A stretch of 64,000 nt of DNA, from assembly GCF_042665095.1 (NCBI RefSeq), contig NZ_JBHTBV010000014.1. One strand, written 5' to 3'. The notes under the pieces are model-generated. The model searched no databases. It was not told where the DNA came from and worked only from the letters and a program-made list of their open reading frames with translations. Below, piece by piece: positions 43,212-51,057 of the stretch. The stretch comes from Gordonibacter pamelaeae. Its GTDB lineage: Bacteria; Actinomycetota; Coriobacteriia; Coriobacteriales; Eggerthellaceae. Within the stretch, counting starts at the first letter, position 1. Every line of letters starts with the position of its first letter. The translations under genes and the position numbers were made by a program.

Positions 43212-44210
43212 ATGGGATACCTTGCGCAGTTCCTCGGACGGTTCAGCGAGAGCTTCGCAGCGGCGGTGGCGCTGTGGCCGCTTGCATCGCTGCTGCTCAC
43301 GCTGCCTATCCTTGCCTACCTGTACCACCGTGACGGACGGTTGCGCGCGGCATCGGCGGTGTCGGCCTACCTCGCCGTGCTCTACGTGCTGGGGCTCGGG
43401 TGCTTCACGCTCTATCCGTTGCCCGACGGCACGTCCGGCCCCGGCATCACCTACGGCATCGAGCCGCGGTTTAACCCGCTCGGCTTCCTGGACGACCTCG
43501 CGAAGGACGGCGTGCGCGCCCTGCCGGACATGGTGGCGAACGTCGCATTCTTCGTGCCGCTCGGCTTCATTGCGGGGCGCCTGCTGCGCTGGCGGTTCGC
43601 AATGACGCTCGCGGCGGGGTTCGGCACCTCGCTGCTGATCGAGACGGCGCAGCTCACCGGCTTGTTCGGCCTGTATCCCTATGCGTACCGGATGTTCGAC
43701 GTTCTGGACCTGTTCTGCAACACGGCGGGCGCTGCCGTCGGGTGGGGCGCCGCCGTGCTCGCCGGGCGCCTGCTGCCGCCGGGCGAGCTGGCACGGGAAG
43801 GTCGCGTGACCGACCGGCCCGGCTTCGTGCGCCGAGCCGTCGCGTTCTGGATCGACCTGTTCGTCATGGGGGTCGTCCTGGTCGTCCTGCTTGCCGTGGC
43901 GAGTGTCGTGCTGCATGCGGCGGGCGATTCCTCGTGGACCGACGGCAGCTGGTGGGAGCGCGCGGTTGCGGCTGTGGTGTTCGTCGCGTTCGAGGGCGTT
44001 GTCCCGTGGCTTCGGCAGGGCCGCACGCTCGGCGGCGGCTTCGTGCGCATGACGTGCGAGACGCGCCCTCGCGCAGGCTGGCGGCGGCTCGCCTTCTACG
44101 TGGCGCGGGTGCTTACGCTGGCCGCCGCCGTAGCGCTCTCGCCGCTCGTGGTTTTAGCGCTGCTGCTGTTCTACGCCTTCACCCGCCGCATGCCTTACGA
44201 CTACCTGTGA
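43212..44210 (+). CDS. VanZ-family protein fused to an RDD-like domain
   Basis: 332 residues with about eight hydrophobic segments. Residues 1-195 carry VanZ features: LGCFTLYPLP, EPRFNPLGFLDDL, ANVAFFVPLGFIAGRLL and SLLIETAQLTGLFG. Residues 205-332 look like RDD: FVRRAVAFWIDLFVMG and WLRQGRTLGGGFVRM. VanZ confers low teicoplanin resistance in enterococci; RDD proteins are often ion or solute transporters. ATG 43212 has GGGAGAGAAG upstream. A run of twelve G starts two bases after its stop codon. It is transcribed on its own. Confidence 0.92.
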   Translation: MGYLAQFLGRFSESFAAAVALWPLASLLLTLPILAYLYHRDGRLRAASAVSAYLAVLYVLGLGCFTLYPLPDGTSGPGITYGIEPRFNPLGFLDDLAKDGVRALPDMVANVAFFVPLGFIAGRLLRWRFAMTLAAGFGTSLLIETAQLTGLFGLYPYAYRMFDVLDLFCNTAGAAVGWGAAVLAGRLLPPGELAREGRVTDRPGFVRRAVAFWIDLFVMGVVLVVLLAVASVVLHAAGDSSWTDGSWWERAVAAVVFVAFEGVVPWLRQGRTLGGGFVRMTCETRPRAGWRRLAFYVARVLTLAAAVALSPLVVLALLLFYAFTRRMPYDYL

Positions 44211-44225
44211 CGGGGGGGGGGGGCT

Positions 44226-44728
44226 TCACTTGCGAAGACGCTTCCTTTTGACGGCTTTCATGTAATTGTTCTTGAAGGAGCTCGCGCTCGTCGGTGCTCG
44301 TGGATTCGTGGTTGTGGAATTTGCATGCGGTTAGTTCGAACGTGCAGATCATGTCAGCTGTCTGCGAGAGGAGGAAGTCCGATGACTTCGTCTTGCGATA
44401 CAGGACGCTTTCCTTTGACAGCGCGTATTCTACGGCTGCGTGGAGGGCGCTAGCGACCATGTTCTGCCCGTCATCGTAGTAAACCTTCACCTTGTCGAAA
44501 GATTGAAAATACTCAAGCTCGTCGAAAAGCAGATTGACGATATCTTGCTTCATGCGGGCGGCGAGCCCGTCCGCACCAGCCAGCTCGCTTCTTCTATAGA
44601 GGAATGACTGATAGGTGATGGGCAGGTGCTGCAGCGTCAAGAAGAACAGTGAGAAAGGTGAGGACATGGTATTTCGAGTGGCCGTTTTGCCCTCCGGACT
44701 CATCGGCGAATATGCTGATTTCCCTCAA
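44226..44728 (-). pseudogene. Decayed DUF3800-family gene
   Basis: The pieces of a DUF3800 protein lie in three frames. The N-terminus REISIFADESGGQNGHSKYH (from TTG 44728, after AGGGGATG) breaks off at about 44660. The next frame continues as LPITYQSFLYRRSEL, then KVYYDDGQNMVASALHAAVE and LSQTADMICTFELTACKFHN. The final part (NNYMKAVKRKRLRK, stop 44226-44228) is again in another frame. About 60 residues expected between the first two parts are missing. Intact members have the catalytic-looking DES motif and are nuclease-fold proteins of unknown role. A MITE-like element abuts the 5' end. Confidence 0.82.
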
Positions 44729-44993
44729 AAGGCATCCCCTAGGGAACCGCTGATAAATTTTCGGATTCGGCTTTTTCGCAGGGCAGGCACCCCGGGCTTG
44801 CCGCTCGATCGCGGCGTTCCCCCGGCTCGGCAGCAGGCACGGGGCGCCCGCCCTGCGAAGCGCGCGCGGCAGGAGCGTCGATCGGCGGTTCCCCGGGTCC
44901 GCAACGGATCGCCGCGCATCCCGTGCACCACGGCGCCGTGCAAGCCGGCGATCGCGCGACGACGCCCGCCCGCATCGCCCTGTCTCTTCGGAC

Positions 44994-45035
44994 ACGGTAA
45001 TGGAATCGAAGAAAATTTTCGATATATTACCGTAG
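44994..45035. repeat. ~42-bp imperfect palindromic repeat, copy A
   Basis: Begins ACGGTAATGGAATCG and ends CGATATATTACCGTAG. Related to copies B (45149), C (60465) and D (60609). Each contains a central AAATTT-like run and CGATAT. Confidence 0.75.
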
Positions 45036-45148
45036 CGGACGACGAGGGTTCCGAATTCCCCCTCCAAGGTTGGATAATCGCCCAAATCAGCGCGAAAAGC
45101 CGGATATCGGGCGTCGAGCGAGAGCTTTCGGACGCGAGATCCCGAGGT

Positions 45149-45190
45149 TCGGTAATATATCGGGAAAAAATTGCGAATCCATTACCGTAG
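45149..45190. repeat. ~42-bp imperfect palindromic repeat, copy B (inverted to A)
   Basis: Begins TTCGGTAATATATCGGG and ends GAATCCATTACCGTAG. It is the reverse-complement relative of copy A, 113 bases away. Confidence 0.75.
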
Positions 45191-45417
45191 TTTGAGATGC
45201 GACCTGCGGCGTGTCCTGAGAGGTTTCGTGTCAAGAAATCCAATGGCGAGGCCGGTTGAGCCGCTACGCTATTACTTAATCAACGGTTCCCTAGAAACAA
45301 GTGTGCCGGAGGACACCCCCCGGCGACTTGGAAGAAACACCTCTCGACGTCTCTCGTGCTTTTATGCCATGGATCGAGGATGGTGGCTAGACCTTCGCAG
45401 ACTCCGCCATCGAGCAG

Positions 45418-47574
45418 TTACGCCTTCCCCTTCACCATGGAGAGCGAGATCTTGCCGCGGTCCTTGTCGACGGCGGTGACCCAGACGGTGACGGTGTCGC
45501 CCACGGCCACGACCTCGCTCGGGTGGCGCACGAAGCGATCGGCCAGCTTGGAGACGTGCACAAGGCCGTCCTGCTTCACGCCGATGTCCACGAACGCGCC
45601 GAAGTCCACCACGTTGCGCACGGTACCGGTGAGCTCCATGCCGGGCACGAGGTCGTCGAAGGAGCGGATGCCCTTGCTGAACACGACCTCCGGCGCGCTG
45701 TCGCGGGGGTCGCGGCCCGGCTTCTCCAGCTCGGCCACGATGTCGCGCAGGGTGGGCAGGCCCACGCCAAGCTCGGCCGCGAGGGCGGGCAGGTCGCCCA
45801 GGCGGCTCGCGATGTCGGGGACGCCGCCGCGTGCAAGCGCCTCCGGCTTCACCTTCGCGCGCTTCAGCAGCTCGCGCGCCACGGGGTAGCTCTCGGGGTG
45901 GACGCTCGTGGCGTCGAGCGGGTTCGCGCCGCCGGCCACGCGCAAAAAGCCCGCGCAGTTCTGGTAGGCCTTGGCGCCGAGCTTGGGTACCTTCTTGAGC
46001 TCGCGGCGGTCGGAGAACCTTCCGTGCTCCTCGCGGTAGGCCACGATGTTCCTCGCCACGGCGGTGTTCACGCCCGACACGTAGCCGAGCAGGCTCGCGC
46101 TGGCCGTGTTGAGGTCCACGCCCACGCGGTTCACGACGCGCTCCACCACGCCCGCGAGCGCGCGGCCGAGCTCCGCCTGGTTGAGGTCGTGCTGGTACTG
46201 GCCCACGCCGATGGACTGCGGCGGTATCTTCACCAGCTCCGCGAGCGGGTCCTGCAGGCGGCGGCCCAGGCTCATGGCGCCGCGCGTGGTGACGTCGAGG
46301 TCAGGGTACTCCTCGCTCGCCAGCTGGGAGGCGGAGTACACCGATGCGCCGGCCTCGTTCACGATGGTGTAGCGCAGGGGCGCGTCCGTCTTGGCAATGA
46401 GGTCGGCCACGACCTCCTCCGTCTCGCTGCTGCCCGTGCCGTTGCCGATGACGATGGTGTTGGCGCGGTGGCGCTCCACGTACTCGGCCAGCTTGTCCTG
46501 CGTCTTGCGCACCTCGCTGCGCGGCGGGGTGGGGTAGACGGTGGTGAAGTCGAGCAGCTTGCCGTACTCGTCGAGCACCGCCACTTTGCAGCCGGTGCGG
46601 TAGCCTGGGTCGATGGCGATGACGCGCGCGCCGCGCACGGGGCGCTGCGAAAGCAGGCTCTCGGTGTTCTTCGCGAACACCTTGATGGCGTCGGCTTCGG
46701 CGCGCTCGGTGAGCAGCACGCGCATCTCGCGGTCGAGGGAGGGGGCCACGAGGCGCTTGTAGCCGTCGGCCACGGCCTCGCGCAGCACGGGGGCGAAGGG
46801 GCTTGCCGGGTTCCTGACCACGCGGCGCTCGAGCTGCTCGATGGCGGCGTCCGCGTCCACGCGCACCTTCGCGCGCAGCTTGCCCTCCTTCTCGCCGCGG
46901 TTGACGGCGAGCACGCGGTGGTTGGGGATGCGCGAGAGCGGCTCGGAGAAGTCGTAGTACGCCTCGTAGACGGTCTTCTCCTGTGGGTCGACCGCCTCCA
47001 CGGCCAGCGCGCCGGTGCGCAACGTGAACGCGCGCAGGGCCTCGGTGTGCTCGGCGTCGTCGGCGATGACCTCGGCCACGATGTCCTGCGCGCCCTGCAG
47101 CGCCGCCTCCGGCGTGGGGAAGCCGGCCTCGGCGTTCACGAGCCCGGCCGCCAGGGCGAGGGGGCTCTTGTCGCTGCGGCCCTGCGCCAGGATGAGCAGC
47201 GCAAGGGGCTCGAGGCCTGCGTCGCGTGCCTTCGACGCACGGGTGGCGCGCTTCTTCTTGAACGGCTTGTACAGGTCCTCCACGCGTTGCATGACCTCGG
47301 CCGCCTCGATCTTCGCGCGCAGCTCGGGTGTGAGCTTGCCTTGCTCGTCGATGGCGTGCAGCACCTCGGCCTTGCGGGCCTCGAGGTTGCGCAGGTAGGC
47401 GAGGCGCTCGTCGAAGGTGCGCAGCTGGGCGTCGTCCATGCCGCCGGTGGCCTCCTTGCGGTAGCGAGCGATGAACGGGATGGTGTTGCCCTCGTCGACA
47501 AGGGCGATAACGGCCGCGACCTGCGCCGCGGTCAGGCCGAGCTCGCGCGCGAGCGTGGTGTGGATGGATGACAT
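45418..47574 (-). CDS. tex: Tex family RNA-binding transcription accessory protein
   Basis: 718 residues, a normal Tex length. N-terminal helical Tex domain (NTIPFIARYRKEATGGMDD is a signature), YqgF/RNase H-like domain (RVIAIDPGYRTGCKVAVLD), helix-hairpin-helix region (VGVDLNTASASLLGYVSG), and a C-terminal S1 RNA-binding domain (ELTGTVRNVVDFGAFVDIG, then DGLVHVSKLADRFV). Tex is linked to transcription elongation and RNA metabolism. ATG 47574 follows CAGGAGCACC; an earlier in-frame ATG (MTNPISI) is less well supported. The gene ends about 120 bp from the MITE-like element. Confidence 0.95.
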   Translation of the reverse strand: MSSIHTTLARELGLTAAQVAAVIALVDEGNTIPFIARYRKEATGGMDDAQLRTFDERLAYLRNLEARKAEVLHAIDEQGKLTPELRAKIEAAEVMQRVEDLYKPFKKKRATRASKARDAGLEPLALLILAQGRSDKSPLALAAGLVNAEAGFPTPEAALQGAQDIVAEVIADDAEHTEALRAFTLRTGALAVEAVDPQEKTVYEAYYDFSEPLSRIPNHRVLAVNRGEKEGKLRAKVRVDADAAIEQLERRVVRNPASPFAPVLREAVADGYKRLVAPSLDREMRVLLTERAEADAIKVFAKNTESLLSQRPVRGARVIAIDPGYRTGCKVAVLDEYGKLLDFTTVYPTPPRSEVRKTQDKLAEYVERHRANTIVIGNGTGSSETEEVVADLIAKTDAPLRYTIVNEAGASVYSASQLASEEYPDLDVTTRGAMSLGRRLQDPLAELVKIPPQSIGVGQYQHDLNQAELGRALAGVVERVVNRVGVDLNTASASLLGYVSGVNTAVARNIVAYREEHGRFSDRRELKKVPKLGAKAYQNCAGFLRVAGGANPLDATSVHPESYPVARELLKRAKVKPEALARGGVPDIASRLGDLPALAAELGVGLPTLRDIVAELEKPGRDPRDSAPEVVFSKGIRSFDDLVPGMELTGTVRNVVDFGAFVDIGVKQDGLVHVSKLADRFVRHPSEVVAVGDTVTVWVTAVDKDRGKISLSMVKGKA

Positions 47575-47615
47575 GGGCGGTGCTCCTGTGTTCCGGATTG
47601 AAATCGGGTTTGTCA

Positions 47616-47999
47616 TTATACGCGAAGGTCGGCGGAAGGCTCGTCGGGCGCGTCCGGCCCCGGCGCTCCGTGCTCCCGTCCCCATTCGCACATGGCCTCC
47701 ATCAGGGGGTAGAGCGACTTCCCCTTCTCGGAGAGGCGGTACTCCACCTTCGGCGGGATCTGCGGGTACTCGGTGCGCACGATGAGGCCGTCGGCTTCCA
47801 GGTCCTTCAGCTGGCGGCTGAGCGTCTTGTCGGTGATGCGCCCGATCTTGCGCTTGAGCTCGTTGAACCGCATGGTCTCGCATTCCACGAGCCAGTACAT
47901 GATGACGAGGCGCCACTTCCCGCCGATCATCGACAGCGTGTAGCCGAACGGCGTGTCGGCGAGCGACGAGAGGCTTCCCTCGTAGGGCTCCATGCTCAT
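47616..47999 (-). CDS. HxlR-family winged-helix transcriptional regulator
   Basis: 127 residues. Typical HxlR pattern: GYTLSMIGGKWRLVIMYWLVE, MRFNELKRKIGRITDKTLSRQLKDLEADGLI and VEYRLSEKGKSLYPLMEAMC. These factors bind as dimers and respond to redox or small electrophiles. ATG 47999 has GAAGGGAAGCG upstream; a longer open frame to 48344 crosses the divergent intergenic region and is rejected. The gene is divergent from the TIGR04076 gene, with an AGTAC/GTACT inverted repeat between them, so it probably controls both. It lies 41 bp before tex but on the same strand. Confidence 0.93.
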   Translation of the reverse strand: MSMEPYEGSLSSLADTPFGYTLSMIGGKWRLVIMYWLVECETMRFNELKRKIGRITDKTLSRQLKDLEADGLIVRTEYPQIPPKVEYRLSEKGKSLYPLMEAMCEWGREHGAPGPDAPDEPSADLRV

Positions 48000-48017
48000 A
48001 GCGCTTCCCTTCAAGAT

Positions 48018-48042
48018 AGTACCTGGTAAGAAAGACCGTACT
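48018..48042. promoter_or_regulatory. Probable HxlR operator
   Basis: AGTAC at 48018 and GTACT ending at 48042 form an inverted repeat with a 15-base centre, in the divergent region between the HxlR gene and the TIGR04076 gene. This is the usual layout for HxlR sites. Confidence 0.55.
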
Positions 48043-48116
48043 TCCACAACGGCTTGCTCCGCATTATAACGGGATAAGGGAAGAGGGATGCCCGATGTTC
48101 GCGAAAGGAATGCGCC

Positions 48117-48467
48117 ATGGCCATGAACAAGGTGAGGATCACCGTTTTGAAGACCACGCTCGACGAGGAGCTGGCCGAGGAGTACGGCGTCCCCGGGCTG
48201 CAAGCGTGCCCGATGATGCGCGCCGGCCAGGAGTTCTACGCCGACTACGCCAAGCCCGAGGGATTCTGCGACGAGGCGTGGAAGGCCGTCTACCAGTACG
48301 TGTTCGCGCTCGCCCACGGCGGCGACGGCTTCGCGTTTTACCACGACGACTGGATGCGCGAACCTGGATGCGCCATCGTCAGCTGCAACGACGGCCTGCG
48401 CCCCGTCATCATGAAGCTCGAGGCCACTGACCTGCCCGCCGAGCTGGGCTACGAGCCGGTGCGCTAG
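48117..48467 (+). CDS. TIGR04076-family small protein
   Basis: 116 residues. The pattern KVRITVLKTTLDEELAEEY, then QACPMMRAGQEFYAD, FALAHGGDGFAFYHDDWM and PGCAIVSCNDGLRPVIMKLE is that of TIGR04076, with conserved cysteines (CPM, CAIVSC) that could be redox or metal related. No function is established for the family. ATG 48117 follows GAAAGGAATG. It is divergent from the HxlR regulator and probably its target. Its TAG overlaps the TAG of a minus-strand remnant through CTAG at 48464-48467. Confidence 0.88.
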   Translation: MAMNKVRITVLKTTLDEELAEEYGVPGLQACPMMRAGQEFYADYAKPEGFCDEAWKAVYQYVFALAHGGDGFAFYHDDWMREPGCAIVSCNDGLRPVIMKLEATDLPAELGYEPVR

Positions 48468-48665
48468 AGGCGTATCCTCAAGTACCCCATGTCCGCGAGC
48501 TGGTGGCCGTCCTCGACAAGCGCGAGCAGGTTGTCGCGGTGAAGGTACCGCTCGATCATGTCCACCGATTCGTCGGCGATGAGCAGCAGGTCGAGGTGCC
48601 GCGCTCTGTCGCTTTCGGGGATTTCGACGAGCTCCCTGTAGGGCTCCTCCTCGTGTCTTAGAATC
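48464..48665 (-). pseudogene. 5' remnant of a GNAT acetyltransferase-like gene
   Basis: The frame encodes YRELVEIPESDRARHLDLLL, IADESVDMIERYLHRDNLLA and ALVEDGHQLADMGYLRIRL. The LLLIADESVDMIERYL pattern is the opening of a common GNAT subgroup in this lineage. There is a GAGGAGGAG ribosome site before it but no start codon in position, and the acetyl-CoA-binding part (R/Q-x2-G-x-G/A) is absent. The gene has probably lost both start and catalytic core. Confidence 0.5.
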
Positions 48666-48757
48666 GCAGGCGGGATAATCCCAAAGAGACCGTATAGCGG
48701 GCAGACGCGTCCGGGTTCCCGGCGCGCGATCGATAGAGCGAGCGGAAGGCGAGGGCG

Positions 48758-49099
48758 ATGAACATCCAGGTGTTCGGCACCAAGAAGAGCTTCGACACGA
48801 AGAAAGCGCAGCGCTATTTCAAGGAGCGGCGCGTGAAGTTCCAGTTCATCGACCTGGCGGAGAAGGGGATGAGCAAGGGCGAGCTGGAATCGGTGCGCCG
48901 GGCGGTCGGCGGCATCGACGCGCTCGTCGACCCGAAGGCGAAGGACCAGGACACGGTGGCGCTGCTCGCCTACCTCTCGCCCGACCAGAAGTTCGACAAG
49001 CTGCTGGAAAACCAGCACGTGCTGGCCGAGCCCGTGGTGCGCAACGGCAAGCAGGCCACGGTGGGCTACGCGCCCGACGTGTGGAAAACCTGGGAGTAG
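48758..49099 (+). CDS. ArsC/Spx-like thioredoxin-fold protein lacking the active-site cysteine
   Basis: 113 residues with the ArsC family fold: MNIQVFGTKKSFDTKKAQRY at the N-terminus, KFQFIDLAEKGMSKGEL, and the cis-proline region HVLAEPVVRNGKQATVGYAP. In family members the residue before FDTKKAxRYFKER is the catalytic cysteine; here it is serine, and there is no cysteine anywhere in the protein. Arsenate reductase chemistry is therefore not possible by the usual route. A regulatory or structural role is more likely. ATG 48758 follows GGAAGGCGAGG. Monocistronic, with a bidirectional terminator after it. Confidence 0.9.
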   Translation: MNIQVFGTKKSFDTKKAQRYFKERRVKFQFIDLAEKGMSKGELESVRRAVGGIDALVDPKAKDQDTVALLAYLSPDQKFDKLLENQHVLAEPVVRNGKQATVGYAPDVWKTWE

Positions 49100-49137
49100 C
49101 GTGACACCGTCCGCCGCCCCGCAGCGCACGGGGCCTC

Positions 49138-49168
49138 GGGGCCGCCCTGCAACCTGCGGGGCGGCCCC
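49138..49168. terminator. Bidirectional hairpin terminator
   Basis: GGGGCCGCCC pairs with GGGCGGCCCC around a loop of about 11 bases, between the convergent ArsC-like and lipoprotein genes. Confidence 0.7.
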
Positions 49169-49188
49169 GGTTGGGGCAGGGGAGGCGG

Positions 49189-51045
49189 TTAAGCGGCGTC
49201 CTGTTCCCAGTTCAGCGTGATGCGTCCGTCCTTTGCGGGGGACACCTCGCCCGCATCGGCCAAGTACGCGGTCATGAGATCGGTGATGGTTCCCAGCTCG
49301 GAGTGCGCTTTCACCGTGGACGACACGTAGGATTCGTCCACCGTCCCGGCCCAGGCGGCAACGGTGTAGAGCTTGCCGTCGTCGATCTCGGTGCCGTCGG
49401 CCAGCGCCAGGCTCAGCACGTTGCTCGCCTCGTCGCGCCACGGCGCGTACTCTGCCTTCAGGCCGGAGAACGCGTACAGCGCGTTCACCTCCTCGCCGTT
49501 GAGCAGAGGGTGCTCCATGAGCTTCTTCAGGTTCGCGCCCGTAATCTCGTAGGTGGTCAGCGCGTCGTCTTTGGAGACGCTGCGCAGGTTGAACCGGTCG
49601 GGTATGTCGATGGTGCCCTGGTAGATCTTGCTCGAGTTGCCCTTGTAGTACGTGCCGTGCAAAAGCAGCGCCGCATCGGCGCCGGCGGCCTCGCGCATGA
49701 CGTCGGCCATGAGCATGCTGGTCTCGAGTGCGGTGAAGTCCTCGGCGGCGGTCCCAATGGCCACGCTCGGTTCAGGCGCGGTGGGGTCGAGCGGCTCGAA
49801 CTCGTCGGTGGCCGCGATGACCTCGTCCATGGTCATGTTCCCGCGCATCCAGTCGAAGGCCGTCTCGAAGTCGCTCGTCTGGCCGAACTGGTCGGCGAAG
49901 TACAGCTGGCCCTTGTCGAGACAGTTCTTGACGTCCCAGAACTCGCTGCGGATGTTCTCCTGGTATGTCTTGACGCCGCTGATGCCGGTGAAGCACTGGA
50001 ACAGCACGTCCTGCCCCTCGTCGGTGCTCAGGTAGTCGACGATGTCCAGCAGGATCTGCTTCTTGTCCGGGTCGTCCATGGAGCGTTGCGGCGCGGCCAG
50101 GTTCGTGCCCGGCACCATCTGCATCCAGCGCTCGCCCGACGTGTCGGTGGGATAGCCGATGAAGTCTATCTCGCAGTCGGGGTTCTCCTCCTCGTAGAGG
50201 CCGTACATGCCCAGCTCGGCGGGGATCATGGCTATCTCGCCTGCGTACATGGCCTGGCGGTTCTTCGTGAGGCTCGAGGTGAAATCGCCCTCCACGACGA
50301 TGCCGCGGTCGTACAGCTCCCTCAAAACGCTGTAGTACGGCTCCAGCAGGCCCTCGCACGAGGCCTCGCCCTTGACCACTGCTTCGTACTGGGCGCGTTT
50401 CTCGCTCGTGCCCAGCAGCTCGCGGTTCGTCAGGCCCAAGCCCACCTCCTGCACCGAGTACTTCAGGCAGGGGACGAAGGGGCGGATGCCCTCGGCGGAG
50501 ATTTCCTCGCACAGCTTGAACAGCTCGTCGCGCGTGGCGGGAATCTCCCAGCCGTGCTCCTCGAAGAGCGTCTTGTTGTAGAAGATGCCCTTGACGGCGC
50601 TGTTGACGGGCAGCTGGCGCAGCGAGCCGTCGGCATCGAGCGCTTCGAGCGACGAGAGGTTGTAGCGGCTGGTGAAGCTTTCGGCGGAGAAGTCGTAGGC
50701 GTACTTGCTGTCGCCCATGCGCATGCCGCTGAATATGAGGTCGGGCAGGTCCTCGTGCTCGCCCTGCTTCTCAACGTAGGCCCTGACCGTGTTCGTTCCC
50801 GCCGCGTTGACCGAGGCTATTTGGATATGGGGGAACTTCTCCTCCAAGGCGGCTTTCAGCGGGGCGTCGTTGAAGACGGTGTAGCGGCCGAGGGTGATGA
50901 GCGTCTTGTTCGGATCAAGCGGCTCGTAGGTGACGATCTCGTTGTCGGGGCGGGTTTCCTGCTCGGCAGCGCTGGGCGAGCAGGCGGTGAGGCCCAGAAG
51001 CAAGGCTCCGGCCATCAGGCTGCTGATGATCTTCCGTACGTTCAT
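49189..51045 (-). CDS. Lipoprotein joining a family 1 solute-binding domain to a 5'-nucleotidase C-terminal domain
   Basis: 618 residues. Lipobox GLTAC at about residue 22. Residues about 45-410 look like a sugar-type (family 1) binding protein: FPHIQIASVNAAGTNTV, VKGIFYNKTLFEEHGWEIPA, AMYAGEIAMIPAELG and DYLSTDEGQDVLFQCFTG. Residues about 430-610 match the 5'-nucleotidase C-terminal substrate-specificity domain: SMLMADVMREAAGADAAL, ITGANLKKLMEHPLL, and LADGTEIDDGKLYTVAAW. The N-terminal metallophosphatase domain of true 5'-nucleotidases is missing, so the second domain may bind rather than cleave. ATG 51045 follows GAGGGGAGC. It is the last gene of the kinase operon, 12 bp after the hybrid kinase. 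Confidence 0.88.
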   Translation of the reverse strand: MNVRKIISSLMAGALLLGLTACSPSAAEQETRPDNEIVTYEPLDPNKTLITLGRYTVFNDAPLKAALEEKFPHIQIASVNAAGTNTVRAYVEKQGEHEDLPDLIFSGMRMGDSKYAYDFSAESFTSRYNLSSLEALDADGSLRQLPVNSAVKGIFYNKTLFEEHGWEIPATRDELFKLCEEISAEGIRPFVPCLKYSVQEVGLGLTNRELLGTSEKRAQYEAVVKGEASCEGLLEPYYSVLRELYDRGIVVEGDFTSSLTKNRQAMYAGEIAMIPAELGMYGLYEEENPDCEIDFIGYPTDTSGERWMQMVPGTNLAAPQRSMDDPDKKQILLDIVDYLSTDEGQDVLFQCFTGISGVKTYQENIRSEFWDVKNCLDKGQLYFADQFGQTSDFETAFDWMRGNMTMDEVIAATDEFEPLDPTAPEPSVAIGTAAEDFTALETSMLMADVMREAAGADAALLLHGTYYKGNSSKIYQGTIDIPDRFNLRSVSKDDALTTYEITGANLKKLMEHPLLNGEEVNALYAFSGLKAEYAPWRDEASNVLSLALADGTEIDDGKLYTVAAWAGTVDESYVSSTVKAHSELGTITDLMTAYLADAGEVSPAKDGRITLNWEQDAA

Positions 51046-51057
51046 TGTGCTCCCCTC

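Larger units (their letters stand above)
44739..45294. mobile_element. MITE-like element, 556 bp, with terminal inverted repeats
   Basis: Left end 44739-44757 begins CTAGGGAACCGCTGATAAA; right end 45276-45294 read in reverse is CTAGGGAACCGTTGATTAA, 17 of 19 identical. No transposase is encoded and no clear target duplication is seen. It contains inner hairpin-forming GC-rich sequence and the A/B repeat pair. It adjoins the start of the decayed DUF3800 gene and probably contributed to its loss. The right flank to 45417 holds no gene. Confidence 0.6.

Noticed and set aside
44615..45243. Small frames inside the MITE-like element
   Set aside because: No start sites, change of composition along their length, and they cross the hairpin-forming repeats.
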